23,518 bases of DNA from Aquificota bacterium (GTDB lineage Bacteria; Aquificota; Aquificia; Aquificales; Hydrogenothermaceae). The stretch spans positions 1 through 23,518 of the forward strand of contig JAADEU010000092.1 in the NCBI GenBank assembly GCA_013153235.1, written 5' to 3'. The notes under the pieces were generated by a model. The model was not told where the DNA came from. It did not search any database and worked only from the letters and a program-made list of their open reading frames with translations. Positions within the stretch are counted from its first letter, which is position 1, and every line of letters begins with the position of its first letter. Position numbers and translations under genes: made by a program. Shown here piece by piece: positions 7,888 to 15,432 of this stretch.

Positions 7888-9076
7888 ACATGGAATACCG
7901 TTCTTAATGCTGTTTGGTTTTCTCAATCTTGCCCTGTTTGTGGCAGGACTACTGGGGAAACTGTTCAGATTTCCACCTATTCTGTTTTACATCCTGTTTG
8001 GGATATTCCTGGGTCATTTTATACATGCAGAAGAAGCCATCGAGATATTCAGCGAAATTGGGGTTGTTCTCCTGTTTTTCTACCTCGGACTTGAGTTTAA
8101 TCTGGACAGGGCGATATCCACCGCAAAGAGGATATGGTCTGTGGGATTGCTGGACCTGTTTTTTAACTTCTTTCTGGTTTTTGCCCTTATGCTTTTGCTT
8201 GGCTTTGACCTGTTTACATCAATCCTTGCAGGTGGCGTTGCTTATGCTTCATCCTCTGCAATAACAACAAAAATCATCGTTGATAACCACAGAATAGCAA
8301 ACCCTGAGACGGAGCTTATACTGGGTCTTATGGTATTCGAGGACATAGCGGCTCCGGTACTGCTTGCGGTTATTGCTGCAATGTCAACAGGTGCCGACCT
8401 GACATTCCTCTCTATAGGAACCATATTCCTGAAAATAGCCGCCGTTTTTGCATTTTCTATAGGTGTGGCTTACTACCTGAAGGATAAAATAGCCGGATTT
8501 ATTGATAGATTTATAAACGAAGATATTTTTACACTCTTCTCACTTGGTGGTCTGATTTTTTTCGCAGGATTTACCCAGTACATAGGACTATCTGAGGCCC
8601 TGGGTGCCTTCCTGATGGGTATGATAGTTTCAGAATCAGGAAAGTCCCACGAAATTGAAAAAATGATGTTTACCATCAGGGACCTTGCGGTGGCAATATT
8701 CTTCTTCCTGTTCGGTGCAGGAATACAATTTGGCGGGGAGTTCAGCCAGAAGATGGTCATAGCCCTGGTTCTCATGATTGTTGTCTCCATAATAGGAAAG
8801 TTCCTGACAGGTTTTATCGGCGGACTGATATACGGGCTGTCAAAGAGAAAAGCACTTGAAACCGGATTTTCTATAATCAACAGAGGTGAGTTCTCCGTTG
8901 TTATGTCAAAATTCTCCCCATCTGTGATGGTACCGTTCATCGGTATTTACGTGTTTGTTATGTCGTTTATAGGTATTCTGTTTGCCCAGTACGCTCCTAA
9001 ACTGGCCAACATCATCATTCCTAAGAAGAAAAAGAAAAAGAAAAGAAAGGTTATTGATGAGGCGATTCTTGACTGA
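7880..9076 (+). CDS. CPA2-family K+(Na+)/H+ antiporter (KefB/KhtU-like), inner membrane
   Basis: The 398-residue protein has about twelve membrane segments. CPA2 marks include YLGLEFNLDR, the aspartate-bearing VFEDIAAPVLL of the ion-binding segment, ALGAFLMGMIVSES and NRGEFSVVMSK. It lacks the large C-terminal nucleotide-binding domain of KefB/KefC. That role is presumably filled by the separate KhtT-like subunit encoded just upstream with an 8-base overlap, as in KhtTU. The C-terminus is an unusual run of basic residues (KKKKKKKRK followed by VIDEAILD), which should lie in the cytoplasm. The same A-rich DNA supplies the ribosome site for the next gene, whose start overlaps by 20 bases. Potassium is the likely ion by analogy, but sodium cannot be excluded. 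Confidence 0.9.
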   Translation: MHEHGIPFLMLFGFLNLALFVAGLLGKLFRFPPILFYILFGIFLGHFIHAEEAIEIFSEIGVVLLFFYLGLEFNLDRAISTAKRIWSVGLLDLFFNFFLVFALMLLLGFDLFTSILAGGVAYASSSAITTKIIVDNHRIANPETELILGLMVFEDIAAPVLLAVIAAMSTGADLTFLSIGTIFLKIAAVFAFSIGVAYYLKDKIAGFIDRFINEDIFTLFSLGGLIFFAGFTQYIGLSEALGAFLMGMIVSESGKSHEIEKMMFTIRDLAVAIFFFLFGAGIQFGGEFSQKMVIALVLMIVVSIIGKFLTGFIGGLIYGLSKRKALETGFSIINRGEFSVVMSKFSPSVMVPFIGIYVFVMSFIGILFAQYAPKLANIIIPKKKKKKKRKVIDEAILD

Positions 9077-10025
9077 ACTGATTGAAAAAAAATCAGCTAT
9101 AATCAGGGCCATAAGGGAGTATTTTGATAAAACAGGTGCGGTTGAGGTCTTTACCCCGCACCTTCTGGAATATCCTAATCTGGACCCGAACATCTACCCT
9201 CTGTCTGTAGAGGTTGAAAAGGACAGGAAGATAACCGGATACCTCCACACTTCACCGGAATACCAGATGAAAAGGATTCTTTCCTGGATAAAAAAGGATA
9301 TTTACCAGGTCTGCCACGTGTTCAGGGACAGGGAGCACTCAGACAGACATACCGTTGAGTTTATGATGCTTGAATGGTACAGGGTAAACAAAAACCTTGA
9401 AGAGCTGATGGATGATACGAAAAATCTGTTTATCCATGTATCCAAGGCCATCCACAGACGGCCTGAGATTATCTTTAAAGACAAAAAGTACAGCCTTGAG
9501 GAATGGGAAAAAATCACCGTTGATGAGGCCTTTTACAGGTATACAGGTGTATACCCGGATGACAGGGAGGGGCTTTATAAACTCCTGAGAGACAGCCAGA
9601 TACAGATAGAGGGTCTGAAAGAGGATGACTACCAGATGAACTTCTTTCTGGTTTATTCCCTGTTTGTTGAGCCCCACCTGGGGAAGGATAAACCTACCTT
9701 TATTTATAGCTACCCTCCTGAATTTGCCGCACTGTCGGTGATAGAAAACGGCCGTGGAAAGCGTTTCGAGGCCTACATTGCAGGTATTGAACTCGTTAAT
9801 GGATACCAGGAGCTTACAGACCCACAACAGCTGAGGGTAAGGCTTGAGGAGGAAAAAGCCGAAAAATCAAAAGAAGGAAGGGAGTACCCGATAGACTACG
9901 GCTTTATTGAGGCGTGCAGGAATATGCCCCCTTCAGCCGGTGCATCACTGGGAATTGACAGACTGTTGATGGTTTTATTAAATAAACAGAATATCAGAGA
10001 AACACAGGGTCTAAATTGGATATAG
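9057..10025 (+). CDS. epmA: EpmA/GenX-like EF-P lysyl-lysine ligase (class II LysRS paralogue)
   Basis: The 322 residues form only the catalytic core of a class II lysyl-tRNA synthetase, without the anticodon-binding domain. E. coli EpmA is 325 residues. Motif 2 reads CHVFRDREHSDRHTVEFMML (86-105) with Arg90 and Glu101, followed by EWYR; HTSPEYQMKRIL lies at 64-75, and motif 3 is GASLGIDRLLMVL (295-307). EpmA activates beta-lysine or lysine and attaches it to a lysine of elongation factor P, which relieves ribosome stalling at polyproline. The EF-P gene and the aminomutase EpmB are not in the window. ATG 9057 is preferred over the further upstream in-frame ATG 8982: AAAGG (9046-9050) is correctly spaced, and the extra 25 residues are only an out-of-frame reading of the antiporter tail. 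The stop overlaps the channel start. Confidence 0.9.
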   Translation: MRRFLTELIEKKSAIIRAIREYFDKTGAVEVFTPHLLEYPNLDPNIYPLSVEVEKDRKITGYLHTSPEYQMKRILSWIKKDIYQVCHVFRDREHSDRHTVEFMMLEWYRVNKNLEELMDDTKNLFIHVSKAIHRRPEIIFKDKKYSLEEWEKITVDEAFYRYTGVYPDDREGLYKLLRDSQIQIEGLKEDDYQMNFFLVYSLFVEPHLGKDKPTFIYSYPPEFAALSVIENGRGKRFEAYIAGIELVNGYQELTDPQQLRVRLEEEKAEKSKEGREYPIDYGFIEACRNMPPSAGASLGIDRLLMVLLNKQNIRETQGLNWI

Positions 10026-11572
10026 TTATAAACAGGCGGAAAAGATTCTTCCCTAAAAGAAGGCTTAAAACAATAAAAATCTGGGTTTATAACATCCTTG
10101 AAAATGAAAACAGCATTTACAACCAGCTGTATAATGTGTTTGCCCTGTTTTTAATTATCACCTCTACCATCGGTATATTCATCGAACTGCTGAATCTTGA
10201 GATAAAGATTCCCCCAGACCTGAAACTGTTTTTAGACGACTACGAAGAGGTTGTTCTGTGGTTCTTCGTGGTTGAGTATGTTATGAGGTGGTGGGCCATA
10301 TCAGACTTCTCACAGGACTTTCAGAGGGGATTTAACTCCCCCCAGTGCAGGGACAGCATACTGAGACGGTACTGGTGCGGTCTTAAAGAAGGCCTGAAAC
10401 CCAAATTCCAGTGGATGAAAACACCTTACGCCATTATTGACCTGCTGGCTATCCTCCCTGTTATCAGACCTTTGAGGGCTATCAGGATACTGAGGATTCT
10501 CAGGATTCTGAAAATCGTCAGATACGGAACGGCGATAAAAAGTATATTCGGGGCACTGAAAGAGGAGAGCTACCTGTTTGGTATTATATTCACACTGCTT
10601 ATACTCTGGATTGTCACATTCTCCCAGCTGGTTTATATAGTGGAGTACCACTACGGTAATCAGGAACAGTTCCGTTCCATGTGGCATGCGATTTACTGGG
10701 GGATTGTAACCATATCAACTGTAGGTTACGGTGATATACATCCTGTTTCCGATGTAGGCAGGCTTATCACCGCAATTATGATAGGCGGCGGAGTTGTTAT
10801 CGTTGCCACAATGACAGGTGCTTTCTCTGCAGCCCTGGTAAACAGACTACTTGTACTGAAAGAAGGGGAGTTAAAGATGGAAAAACTTGAAAAACACATC
10901 GTAATATGCGGATGGAACGAAACGGCAGAAGAAATCGTAGAGCAAATAATAAACCTGAAGATAGACAAGGAAAAGCCTGTTGTAATTGTGACAAATGTTC
11001 CAAAGAAGGAGTTTGATATTGAGCTGCCCAGGGATATCTTCTACAAAAGGGGGGATTTTATCCACGAGCATATCCTCCTTGAGGTGGGAATTGATAAGGC
11101 AGAGCATGTGGTTATCGTTGCAGAAAGGGAAGAGGGACTGTCCGAAAGGAATATAGATGCAAGAACAGCCCTCGCAGCGATGCTTGTTAAAAACCTCAAC
11201 CCATCGGCAAATATCTATGTTGAGGTACTACTTGACGAGGATGCCGACATATTTACCAAAAGGATAAACATTAAGGAAATCATCATCCACGGCCAGATAA
11301 TAGGAAAAATTATGTTCTCCAGTATCCTTAACCCCGGGGCAACATCACTTATGAAATCCCTTGTCGACAAGGAAAAGGGAATACAGAAGGTCAGGATAGC
11401 AGACATAGGCAAATTTGAAACATTCGGCGACCTGCTGGCATTTGCAAGGCAGTACAGCTACCTGCCTATAGCCATTGAAAGGGAAGGGGAAAATATAATA
11501 AATCCACCTGACAGTTTTAAACTGGAGGATACGGATTTTGTGTTCCTCCTACCGTCTGGAGGGGAGGCATGA
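10016..11572 (+). CDS. Voltage-sensor K+ channel with C-terminal RCK (TrkA-N/C) domain
   Basis: The 518-residue protein has an N-terminal ion-channel module (about 30-280). S4 is strikingly regular: Arg151, 154, 157, 160, 163, Lys166 and Arg169 occur every third residue. The pore selectivity filter TISTVGYGD (232-240) precedes the inner helix. A cytosolic RCK domain follows (about 292-518), beginning KHIVICGWNETAEEIV, close to the CGW start of MthK-type RCK domains; residues 455-512 look like TrkA-C. Voltage-sensor plus RCK resembles bacterial Kch-like and BK-like channels. A roughly 40-residue charged loop (96-137) containing two cysteines sits between S3 and the earlier segment. The start is TTG 10016, supported by AGGGT (10006-10010) and by the lack of a nearby in-frame ATG. 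It overlaps epmA by 10 bases and hemD by 4. Confidence 0.92.
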   Translation: MDIVINRRKRFFPKRRLKTIKIWVYNILENENSIYNQLYNVFALFLIITSTIGIFIELLNLEIKIPPDLKLFLDDYEEVVLWFFVVEYVMRWWAISDFSQDFQRGFNSPQCRDSILRRYWCGLKEGLKPKFQWMKTPYAIIDLLAILPVIRPLRAIRILRILRILKIVRYGTAIKSIFGALKEESYLFGIIFTLLILWIVTFSQLVYIVEYHYGNQEQFRSMWHAIYWGIVTISTVGYGDIHPVSDVGRLITAIMIGGGVVIVATMTGAFSAALVNRLLVLKEGELKMEKLEKHIVICGWNETAEEIVEQIINLKIDKEKPVVIVTNVPKKEFDIELPRDIFYKRGDFIHEHILLEVGIDKAEHVVIVAEREEGLSERNIDARTALAAMLVKNLNPSANIYVEVLLDEDADIFTKRINIKEIIIHGQIIGKIMFSSILNPGATSLMKSLVDKEKGIQKVRIADIGKFETFGDLLAFARQYSYLPIAIEREGENIINPPDSFKLEDTDFVFLLPSGGEA

Positions 11573-12291
11573 AAATCCTGATAACAAGGGAAAAAAAACA
11601 GGCAGAAAAAACGGCAAAAAAACTGGAAAAAGAAGGATTTGAGCCGATTTTGTTCCCGACGATAACATTCCAGCCTGTTGAGTTTGATACCGACAAACTG
11701 GGGTCCGCCGATGTTGTGGTTTTTACCAGCCAGAACGGTGTAAGATTTTTACTTGAAAAAATACCCCCTGAAAAACTCAGGGATAAAATCCTTATTGCGA
11801 CAGGTGAAAAAACAAAAAAAGCCCTTGAAAAGGCTGGACTGAAAAATGTATCACTGCCGGAAATCTTTTCCAGTGAAGGTGTTGCACAGCTACTACTTAA
11901 AAATGAAGGATTCAGGGGTAAAAGGGTGGTTTTCGTCAGACCTGTTGAGGGCATAGACACAGGTATCAAACTCCTTGAAGGCTTTATGGAAGTTTCAGTT
12001 CTTCCTGTTTATAAAACAGTTGAGAATTACCCCGATAACAGGGAAATGGTGGAAAAAATGCTGGAGAGGGGAGAGATAGATTTTGTCCTCTTCACAAGTC
12101 CATCAACATTCAGGGGTTTTATAAAAAACTTCCCAGATAGCTGGAGAAACCTACTGAAAAAAACCAGAACAGCAGTTATCGGGACAACCACAGCACAGGC
12201 CCTGGAAAATGAAGGTATAAAGCCGGACCTGATTCCAGAGGTTTTCACCCTGGAAGGGGTTATTGAAAAACTCAGGCAACAAGCCTCTTAA
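11569..12291 (+). CDS. hemD: Uroporphyrinogen-III synthase
   Basis: The 240-residue product converts hydroxymethylbilane to uroporphyrinogen III, the branch point of haem, sirohaem and corrinoid synthesis. The family is poorly conserved, but the fold signature of two alternating alpha/beta domains is visible: MKILITREKKQAEKTAKKLE at the start, VVVFTSQNGVRFLL (49-62), IATGEKTKKALEKAG, then FVLFTSPSTFRGFI and AVIGTTTAQALENEGI in the C-terminal half. The length is typical. ATG 11569 forms an ATGA overlap with the channel stop and follows a strong purine-rich ribosome site (11558-11567). The 3' end overlaps lpxC, on the opposite strand, by 20 bases with no terminator hairpin between them. No other haem gene is in the window. 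Confidence 0.9.
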   Translation: MKILITREKKQAEKTAKKLEKEGFEPILFPTITFQPVEFDTDKLGSADVVVFTSQNGVRFLLEKIPPEKLRDKILIATGEKTKKALEKAGLKNVSLPEIFSSEGVAQLLLKNEGFRGKRVVFVRPVEGIDTGIKLLEGFMEVSVLPVYKTVENYPDNREMVEKMLERGEIDFVLFTSPSTFRGFIKNFPDSWRNLLKKTRTAVIGTTTAQALENEGIKPDLIPEVFTLEGVIEKLRQQAS

Positions 12292-13153
12292 AGTCAACCC
12301 TGTCTATCTGGGAGCTGTACTTCAGCTCAAATGCCTTTCTGCTCAGAAGCTCCCTTACAAAGGCAGCATTCAGTCTGTGTCCCCCTTTAAACGAGTAAAC
12401 AGAACCTATAAGTGGAAATCCAAGGAGATAAAGGTCACCGATAAGGTCAAGGACTTTATGTTTAACAGGCTCATCCTCAAACCTGAGACCCTCAGGGTTC
12501 AGGACTGTATCCCCTTCAAAAACAACCGCATTTTCCAGAGAGCCGCCTTTTGCAAGTCCCATCTTCTGGAGCATCTCAACCTCTTCGAGGAAGCAGTATG
12601 TTCTTGCCATGGCAACATTCTCAAAATCTTCTTTCATACAGGAGTAGGTGTACTTTTTGTCCCCTATTACCCTGTTGTTGTACCTTGCGTGGTATGTTGC
12701 TGTAAAGGTATCGGAGGGTGCTCCGGATATAAACTTATCCCCGTCCTTTACAACCACCTCTTCTGTTATAACGGCGTAGATTTTTTCCTCCCTAAGTGTA
12801 TGTATACCTGCTTCCCTAATCTTCCTTATAAACTCGATGGCACTTCCATCAAGAATAGGAACCTCTTCAGCATCTATCTCCACATACAGATTATCTATAC
12901 CTGTAAAGTAAAGTGCTGCCATGAGGTGCTCCACAGTTCTGACCTGTTTTCCGTCCTTGGACAGCGTTGTAGAGAAGTCAAAAGCGGTGGCATACTCTAT
13001 ATTTGCAGGAATCACAACTCCATCCCTGACAAAATTTATACCTTCATGGTCTGTTGCCGGTATCAGCTTCATTTTTACAGGCTGTCCTGAGTGTAGCCCT
13101 ATACCTTTTATCTCAATCTCCCTTTTTACAGTCCTCTGTTTTGCACAGTACAT
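12272..13153 (-). CDS. lpxC: UDP-3-O-acyl-N-acetylglucosamine deacetylase (lipid A synthesis)
   Basis: LpxC is the zinc deacetylase that commits UDP-acyl-GlcNAc to lipid A, so this organism has a lipopolysaccharide-type outer membrane. The 293-residue protein shows KGIGLHSG (16-23), the zinc ligand His76 and catalytic Glu75 in TVEHLMAAL, PILDGS (99-104), ARTYCFLEEVE, KGGSLENAV, EPVKHKVLDLIGDLYLLG with zinc ligands His232 and Asp236, and GGHRLN with His259. It reads closest to Aquifex-type LpxC. The start is set at 13153, because AAGGAG (complement of 13161-13166) is 7 bases upstream; an ATG at 13171 is in frame but would place that ribosome site inside the gene and has none of its own. The neighbouring hemD is convergent and overlapping. 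Confidence 0.95.
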   Translation of the reverse strand: MYCAKQRTVKREIEIKGIGLHSGQPVKMKLIPATDHEGINFVRDGVVIPANIEYATAFDFSTTLSKDGKQVRTVEHLMAALYFTGIDNLYVEIDAEEVPILDGSAIEFIRKIREAGIHTLREEKIYAVITEEVVVKDGDKFISGAPSDTFTATYHARYNNRVIGDKKYTYSCMKEDFENVAMARTYCFLEEVEMLQKMGLAKGGSLENAVVFEGDTVLNPEGLRFEDEPVKHKVLDLIGDLYLLGFPLIGSVYSFKGGHRLNAAFVRELLSRKAFELKYSSQIDRVDFKRLVA

Positions 13154-13160
13154 AACAGCA

Positions 13161-13166
13161 CTCCTT
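13161..13166 (-). promoter_or_regulatory. Shine-Dalgarno site that fixes the lpxC start
   Basis: The complement reads AAGGAG, 7 bases before ATG 13153. It lies downstream of the alternative in-frame ATG at 13171, which argues for the shorter LpxC. Confidence 0.75.
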
Positions 13167-13201
13167 TCCATTTATTCTAATTTAGTTAGAAGCAAATTCT
13201 G

Positions 13202-13297
13202 TGCCAGTAAAAATATCTGTAAAATCCGGTCTCCGCCGGCGGTGTATTATGTTTTTTTGCAAATAAACAAAAAAATCTGAATATAATATTACTGGCA
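13202..13297. promoter_or_regulatory. Symmetric divergent promoter region between lpxC and the 13319 gene
   Basis: TGCCAGTAA (13202-13210) and TTACTGGCA (13289-13297) are exact reverse complements 78 bases apart. On the plus strand, TATAAT (13282-13287) lies one base before TTACTGGCA. On the minus strand, GATATT (complement of 13212-13217) lies one base before the same TTACTGGCA. Each arm is therefore a -10-like hexamer followed by an identical start-site sequence, pointing outwards to lpxC and to the unknown pair. Neither direction has a good -35. A 10-base GC palindrome, CCGCCGGCGG (13233-13242), lies between them. Confidence 0.5.
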
Positions 13298-13318
13298 AAA
13301 TAAAAGAAGGCAGGATAA

Positions 13319-14572
13319 ATGGGACAGGATATTAATCTAAAAATAAAGCTCAGCAGGGTTTATAAGGTAAAAAAAACCCTGGTACAGGAACTGAACAACA
13401 TAAGGAAGGAGCTTTCCAGTGCCGTAAAGAACATATACACCTCGGATACCATTCCTGAGTCAACCGCATTTGCCACTTTTTTCAGGGACCAGGAGTATAT
13501 AAGACTGAATAAATTCCTGACAGAACAGATTAACCTTCTTGAAAAACCCCTCTCAGGTGATACAGAGGAGATTTTTGAAAACGAGGTTGAAAATATAAAC
13601 AGGGTCATTTCCGAAACCACCGTAGCCCTTATGGAAACCGTCCAGAAAATCAACAAGTATATACAGCACCTTACCGGAGACAGCGATAACCTACCTCTGG
13701 AACAGTACATAGCAAAAATAAAATACAAGCTGGAAAAGAATATCGACAGGGAAATAAAAAAGGAAATACAGCCAGACATAGCAAAGCTCAAAGAAAAACT
13801 GAACTACATCTACAGGTACGAGGACTACTCCGAAATAATGAACTTCCTCACGGCATACGAAAGGGAGGTCAACCTCTACCTGAGCCAGAAAGGTATCGAA
13901 AAAATCTCCAGAATATTCAGTGGTTATAAGGAGAACCTACTGAAAGAAATATCCAGATATCTTGAAAAGTACATCAAATCCTCAGAAACGAGGAAGAAGG
14001 TGATAGAGGACGTGGCAAAAATCCTTGAAGAGATTGATATAAACAGATACGCAATCCATTACACAAACCCAGATATAAGAAGATACTTCAGCGGACTGGG
14101 AAGTGACCTGAGTAAACTGGACATTATAGTGGCAAACTTTGAGAGCAGACGGTTTATAGGTTTATTTATAACAGGTCTCGTTCTGTTTCTGGGAGGACTG
14201 TTTGCCCCTTTACCTGAGGGATACAAAGAACTGATAGTTCTTGCGGGTTTTACAACAGGTGTTTACTCATTTATAGATTCTGCATTTTTCAACCGCTACT
14301 ACCAGAAAAAATACATAAAAGAAATCAGGGACAAAATAAAAGAAGAGGTTGAAAAGGCCACAGACGGCCTCCTTGTGATGATAAAGGAAAGAATTCTCAA
14401 GTCCAGTATAAAGGCGGAGAATCTGATTATTTCCCTTATAAAAAGGGAAACCAGACTGGTAAAGGAGTTTGAGAATTACCTTGTAAATCTGAGAAATAGC
14501 ATTGAAAAACATGTTTTTGTTCTGACAAATATTAAAAAAGAACTTGAATACGAACTTTCAGAGGAAGATTGA
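13319..14572 (+). CDS. Uncharacterised coiled-coil protein with a two-helix membrane hairpin
   Basis: I do not recognise the family. The 417 residues are mostly long charged alpha helices rich in Lys, Glu, Ile and Asn, probably coiled coils or helical bundles (about 5-40, 85-118, 128-165, 170-240). Two hydrophobic segments follow, FIGLFITGLVLFLGGLF (279-295) and a second at about 304-323, joined by a short APLPEGYKE turn. A further helical tail runs from 325 to 417. Both ends should face the same side, presumably the cytoplasm, because there is no signal peptide. The helix-hairpin-helix plan recalls the stalk and paddle of dynamin-like proteins, but there is no GTPase motif, so that is only a shape analogy. 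Start ATG 13319 has AGAAGG/AGGA just upstream and the candidate promoter at 13282-13287. The stop overlaps the next gene by one base. Confidence 0.75.
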   Translation: MGQDINLKIKLSRVYKVKKTLVQELNNIRKELSSAVKNIYTSDTIPESTAFATFFRDQEYIRLNKFLTEQINLLEKPLSGDTEEIFENEVENINRVISETTVALMETVQKINKYIQHLTGDSDNLPLEQYIAKIKYKLEKNIDREIKKEIQPDIAKLKEKLNYIYRYEDYSEIMNFLTAYEREVNLYLSQKGIEKISRIFSGYKENLLKEISRYLEKYIKSSETRKKVIEDVAKILEEIDINRYAIHYTNPDIRRYFSGLGSDLSKLDIIVANFESRRFIGLFITGLVLFLGGLFAPLPEGYKELIVLAGFTTGVYSFIDSAFFNRYYQKKYIKEIRDKIKEEVEKATDGLLVMIKERILKSSIKAENLIISLIKRETRLVKEFENYLVNLRNSIEKHVFVLTNIKKELEYELSEED

Positions 14573-15429
14573 TGTTAGATGTCCAGTTCCTAAATGACAA
14601 GGCCTCCAAACTGGTACTGTTTCTAAAAAAAGCCTCAAAGATACTCAGTACAGACAGGGAAGAATTTATGAAAGTCAGGATGTACCCTGACAGGGTCCAG
14701 TACTACCTGATATCTGCATTTAACGAACTTGAGGAGATAAACTGTCATCTTCTAAAAGAAATCACCGGTGAAAAATCAAAAGGCAGATGCACAGAAAAAA
14801 TAGCCGGGGAAGGGGTTTTTTCAGAGAAAATAAACAGGGTTTTTCTTGATTTCAGCAAATACATACAGAATACCGTTGAGGGTAAATACAGCTATTCCCC
14901 GGAGGAGATTTACCTGACAGGAAAGGAGATAACATCAACCCTCTTAGACAGATTCATAAAGGAGCTTTCCTCTGTTGTAAAAGAGCTAAAATCAAAAGAA
15001 CCCAAACTGAAAATCCCTGTAAATGTCAAAAAACTTCAGGACCACGCAAAGGCCATAAAGTCTGCTGTAAGGAAGATATCAAACTTTATCAATGTACCGG
15101 AAGAGGAATTTAAATCCACTCCCCTGTTTATAGACAGGGCCCGTTACTTTGCCGTGGTTCTTTCAGACAGTAGTCTGTGGATATGCAGACATATTCTCAG
15201 AAAAGCCGGCAAAAAACCTGAAAAACAGTGCTTCAAGCAGCTCGCAGACGAGGGATTTATATCCGGTGAAACCGCCAGAGGGGTGTGGAAAATCGTTCAG
15301 CACAGGGATATCTTTGCAGACCCATCAAAGGAGTTTGACACCGACAAACTGTACAGACTACTTAAGGAAAATCTGAAGTATTTCCTTGATTTTCTGACAG
15401 AAGTATCGAGGGCCCTTGTGAAAAAGTAA
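14572..15429 (+). CDS. Tandem HepT/DUF86-like helical protein with lost RNase motif
   Basis: The 285 residues are two homologous all-helical halves (about 5-137 and 152-283). They align at EEFMKVRMYPDRVQYYLISA with EEFKSTPLFIDRARYFAVVL, and at EKIAGEGVFSEKINRVF with KQLADEGFISGETARGVW. Each half resembles a HepT/DUF86 domain, the toxin RNase or antitoxin-modified partner of MntA nucleotidyltransferases. The catalytic R-x4-6-H with following Tyr is missing from the first half. In the second, only His244 in KIVQHRD remains, without the Arg. No MntA-like nucleotidyltransferase is adjacent. ATG 14572 is chosen because GAGGAAG (14561-14567) is well spaced; TTG 14569 would add one residue. It is coupled by TGATG to the membrane protein upstream. 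The HepT assignment is from pattern reading and is moderately sure; the function is unknown. Confidence 0.7.
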   Translation: MLDVQFLNDKASKLVLFLKKASKILSTDREEFMKVRMYPDRVQYYLISAFNELEEINCHLLKEITGEKSKGRCTEKIAGEGVFSEKINRVFLDFSKYIQNTVEGKYSYSPEEIYLTGKEITSTLLDRFIKELSSVVKELKSKEPKLKIPVNVKKLQDHAKAIKSAVRKISNFINVPEEEFKSTPLFIDRARYFAVVLSDSSLWICRHILRKAGKKPEKQCFKQLADEGFISGETARGVWKIVQHRDIFADPSKEFDTDKLYRLLKENLKYFLDFLTEVSRALVKK

Positions 15430-15432
15430 AAA

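Noticed and set aside
8982..9056. N-terminal extension of the EpmA-like protein from ATG 8982
   Set aside because: The extra 25 residues are an out-of-frame reading of the antiporter's lysine codons, and the 9057 start has a correctly spaced AAAGG and gives the family's normal length.
9022..9060. Programmed frameshift fusing the antiporter to EpmA
   Set aside because: EpmA has its own start and ribosome site, and a fused membrane antiporter-ligase is not expected. There is no downstream pseudoknot or stem that I can see.
12263..13090. Long plus-strand open frame of 275 codons across lpxC
   Set aside because: It is the antisense shadow of lpxC, whose catalytic motifs are intact. Its translation is Cys-rich and shows no domain.
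13154..13171. Longer LpxC starting at ATG 13171
   Set aside because: The AAGGAG ribosome site lies inside this extension and there is none upstream of 13171.
13233..13242. CCGCCGGCGG palindrome considered as an intrinsic terminator
   Set aside because: It lies between two divergent starts, no gene runs into it, and it has no T-run that a transcript would need.
13319..14572. Dynamin-like GTPase assignment for the membrane-hairpin protein
   Set aside because: There is no P-loop or other G motif anywhere in the protein. Only the helical layout is similar.
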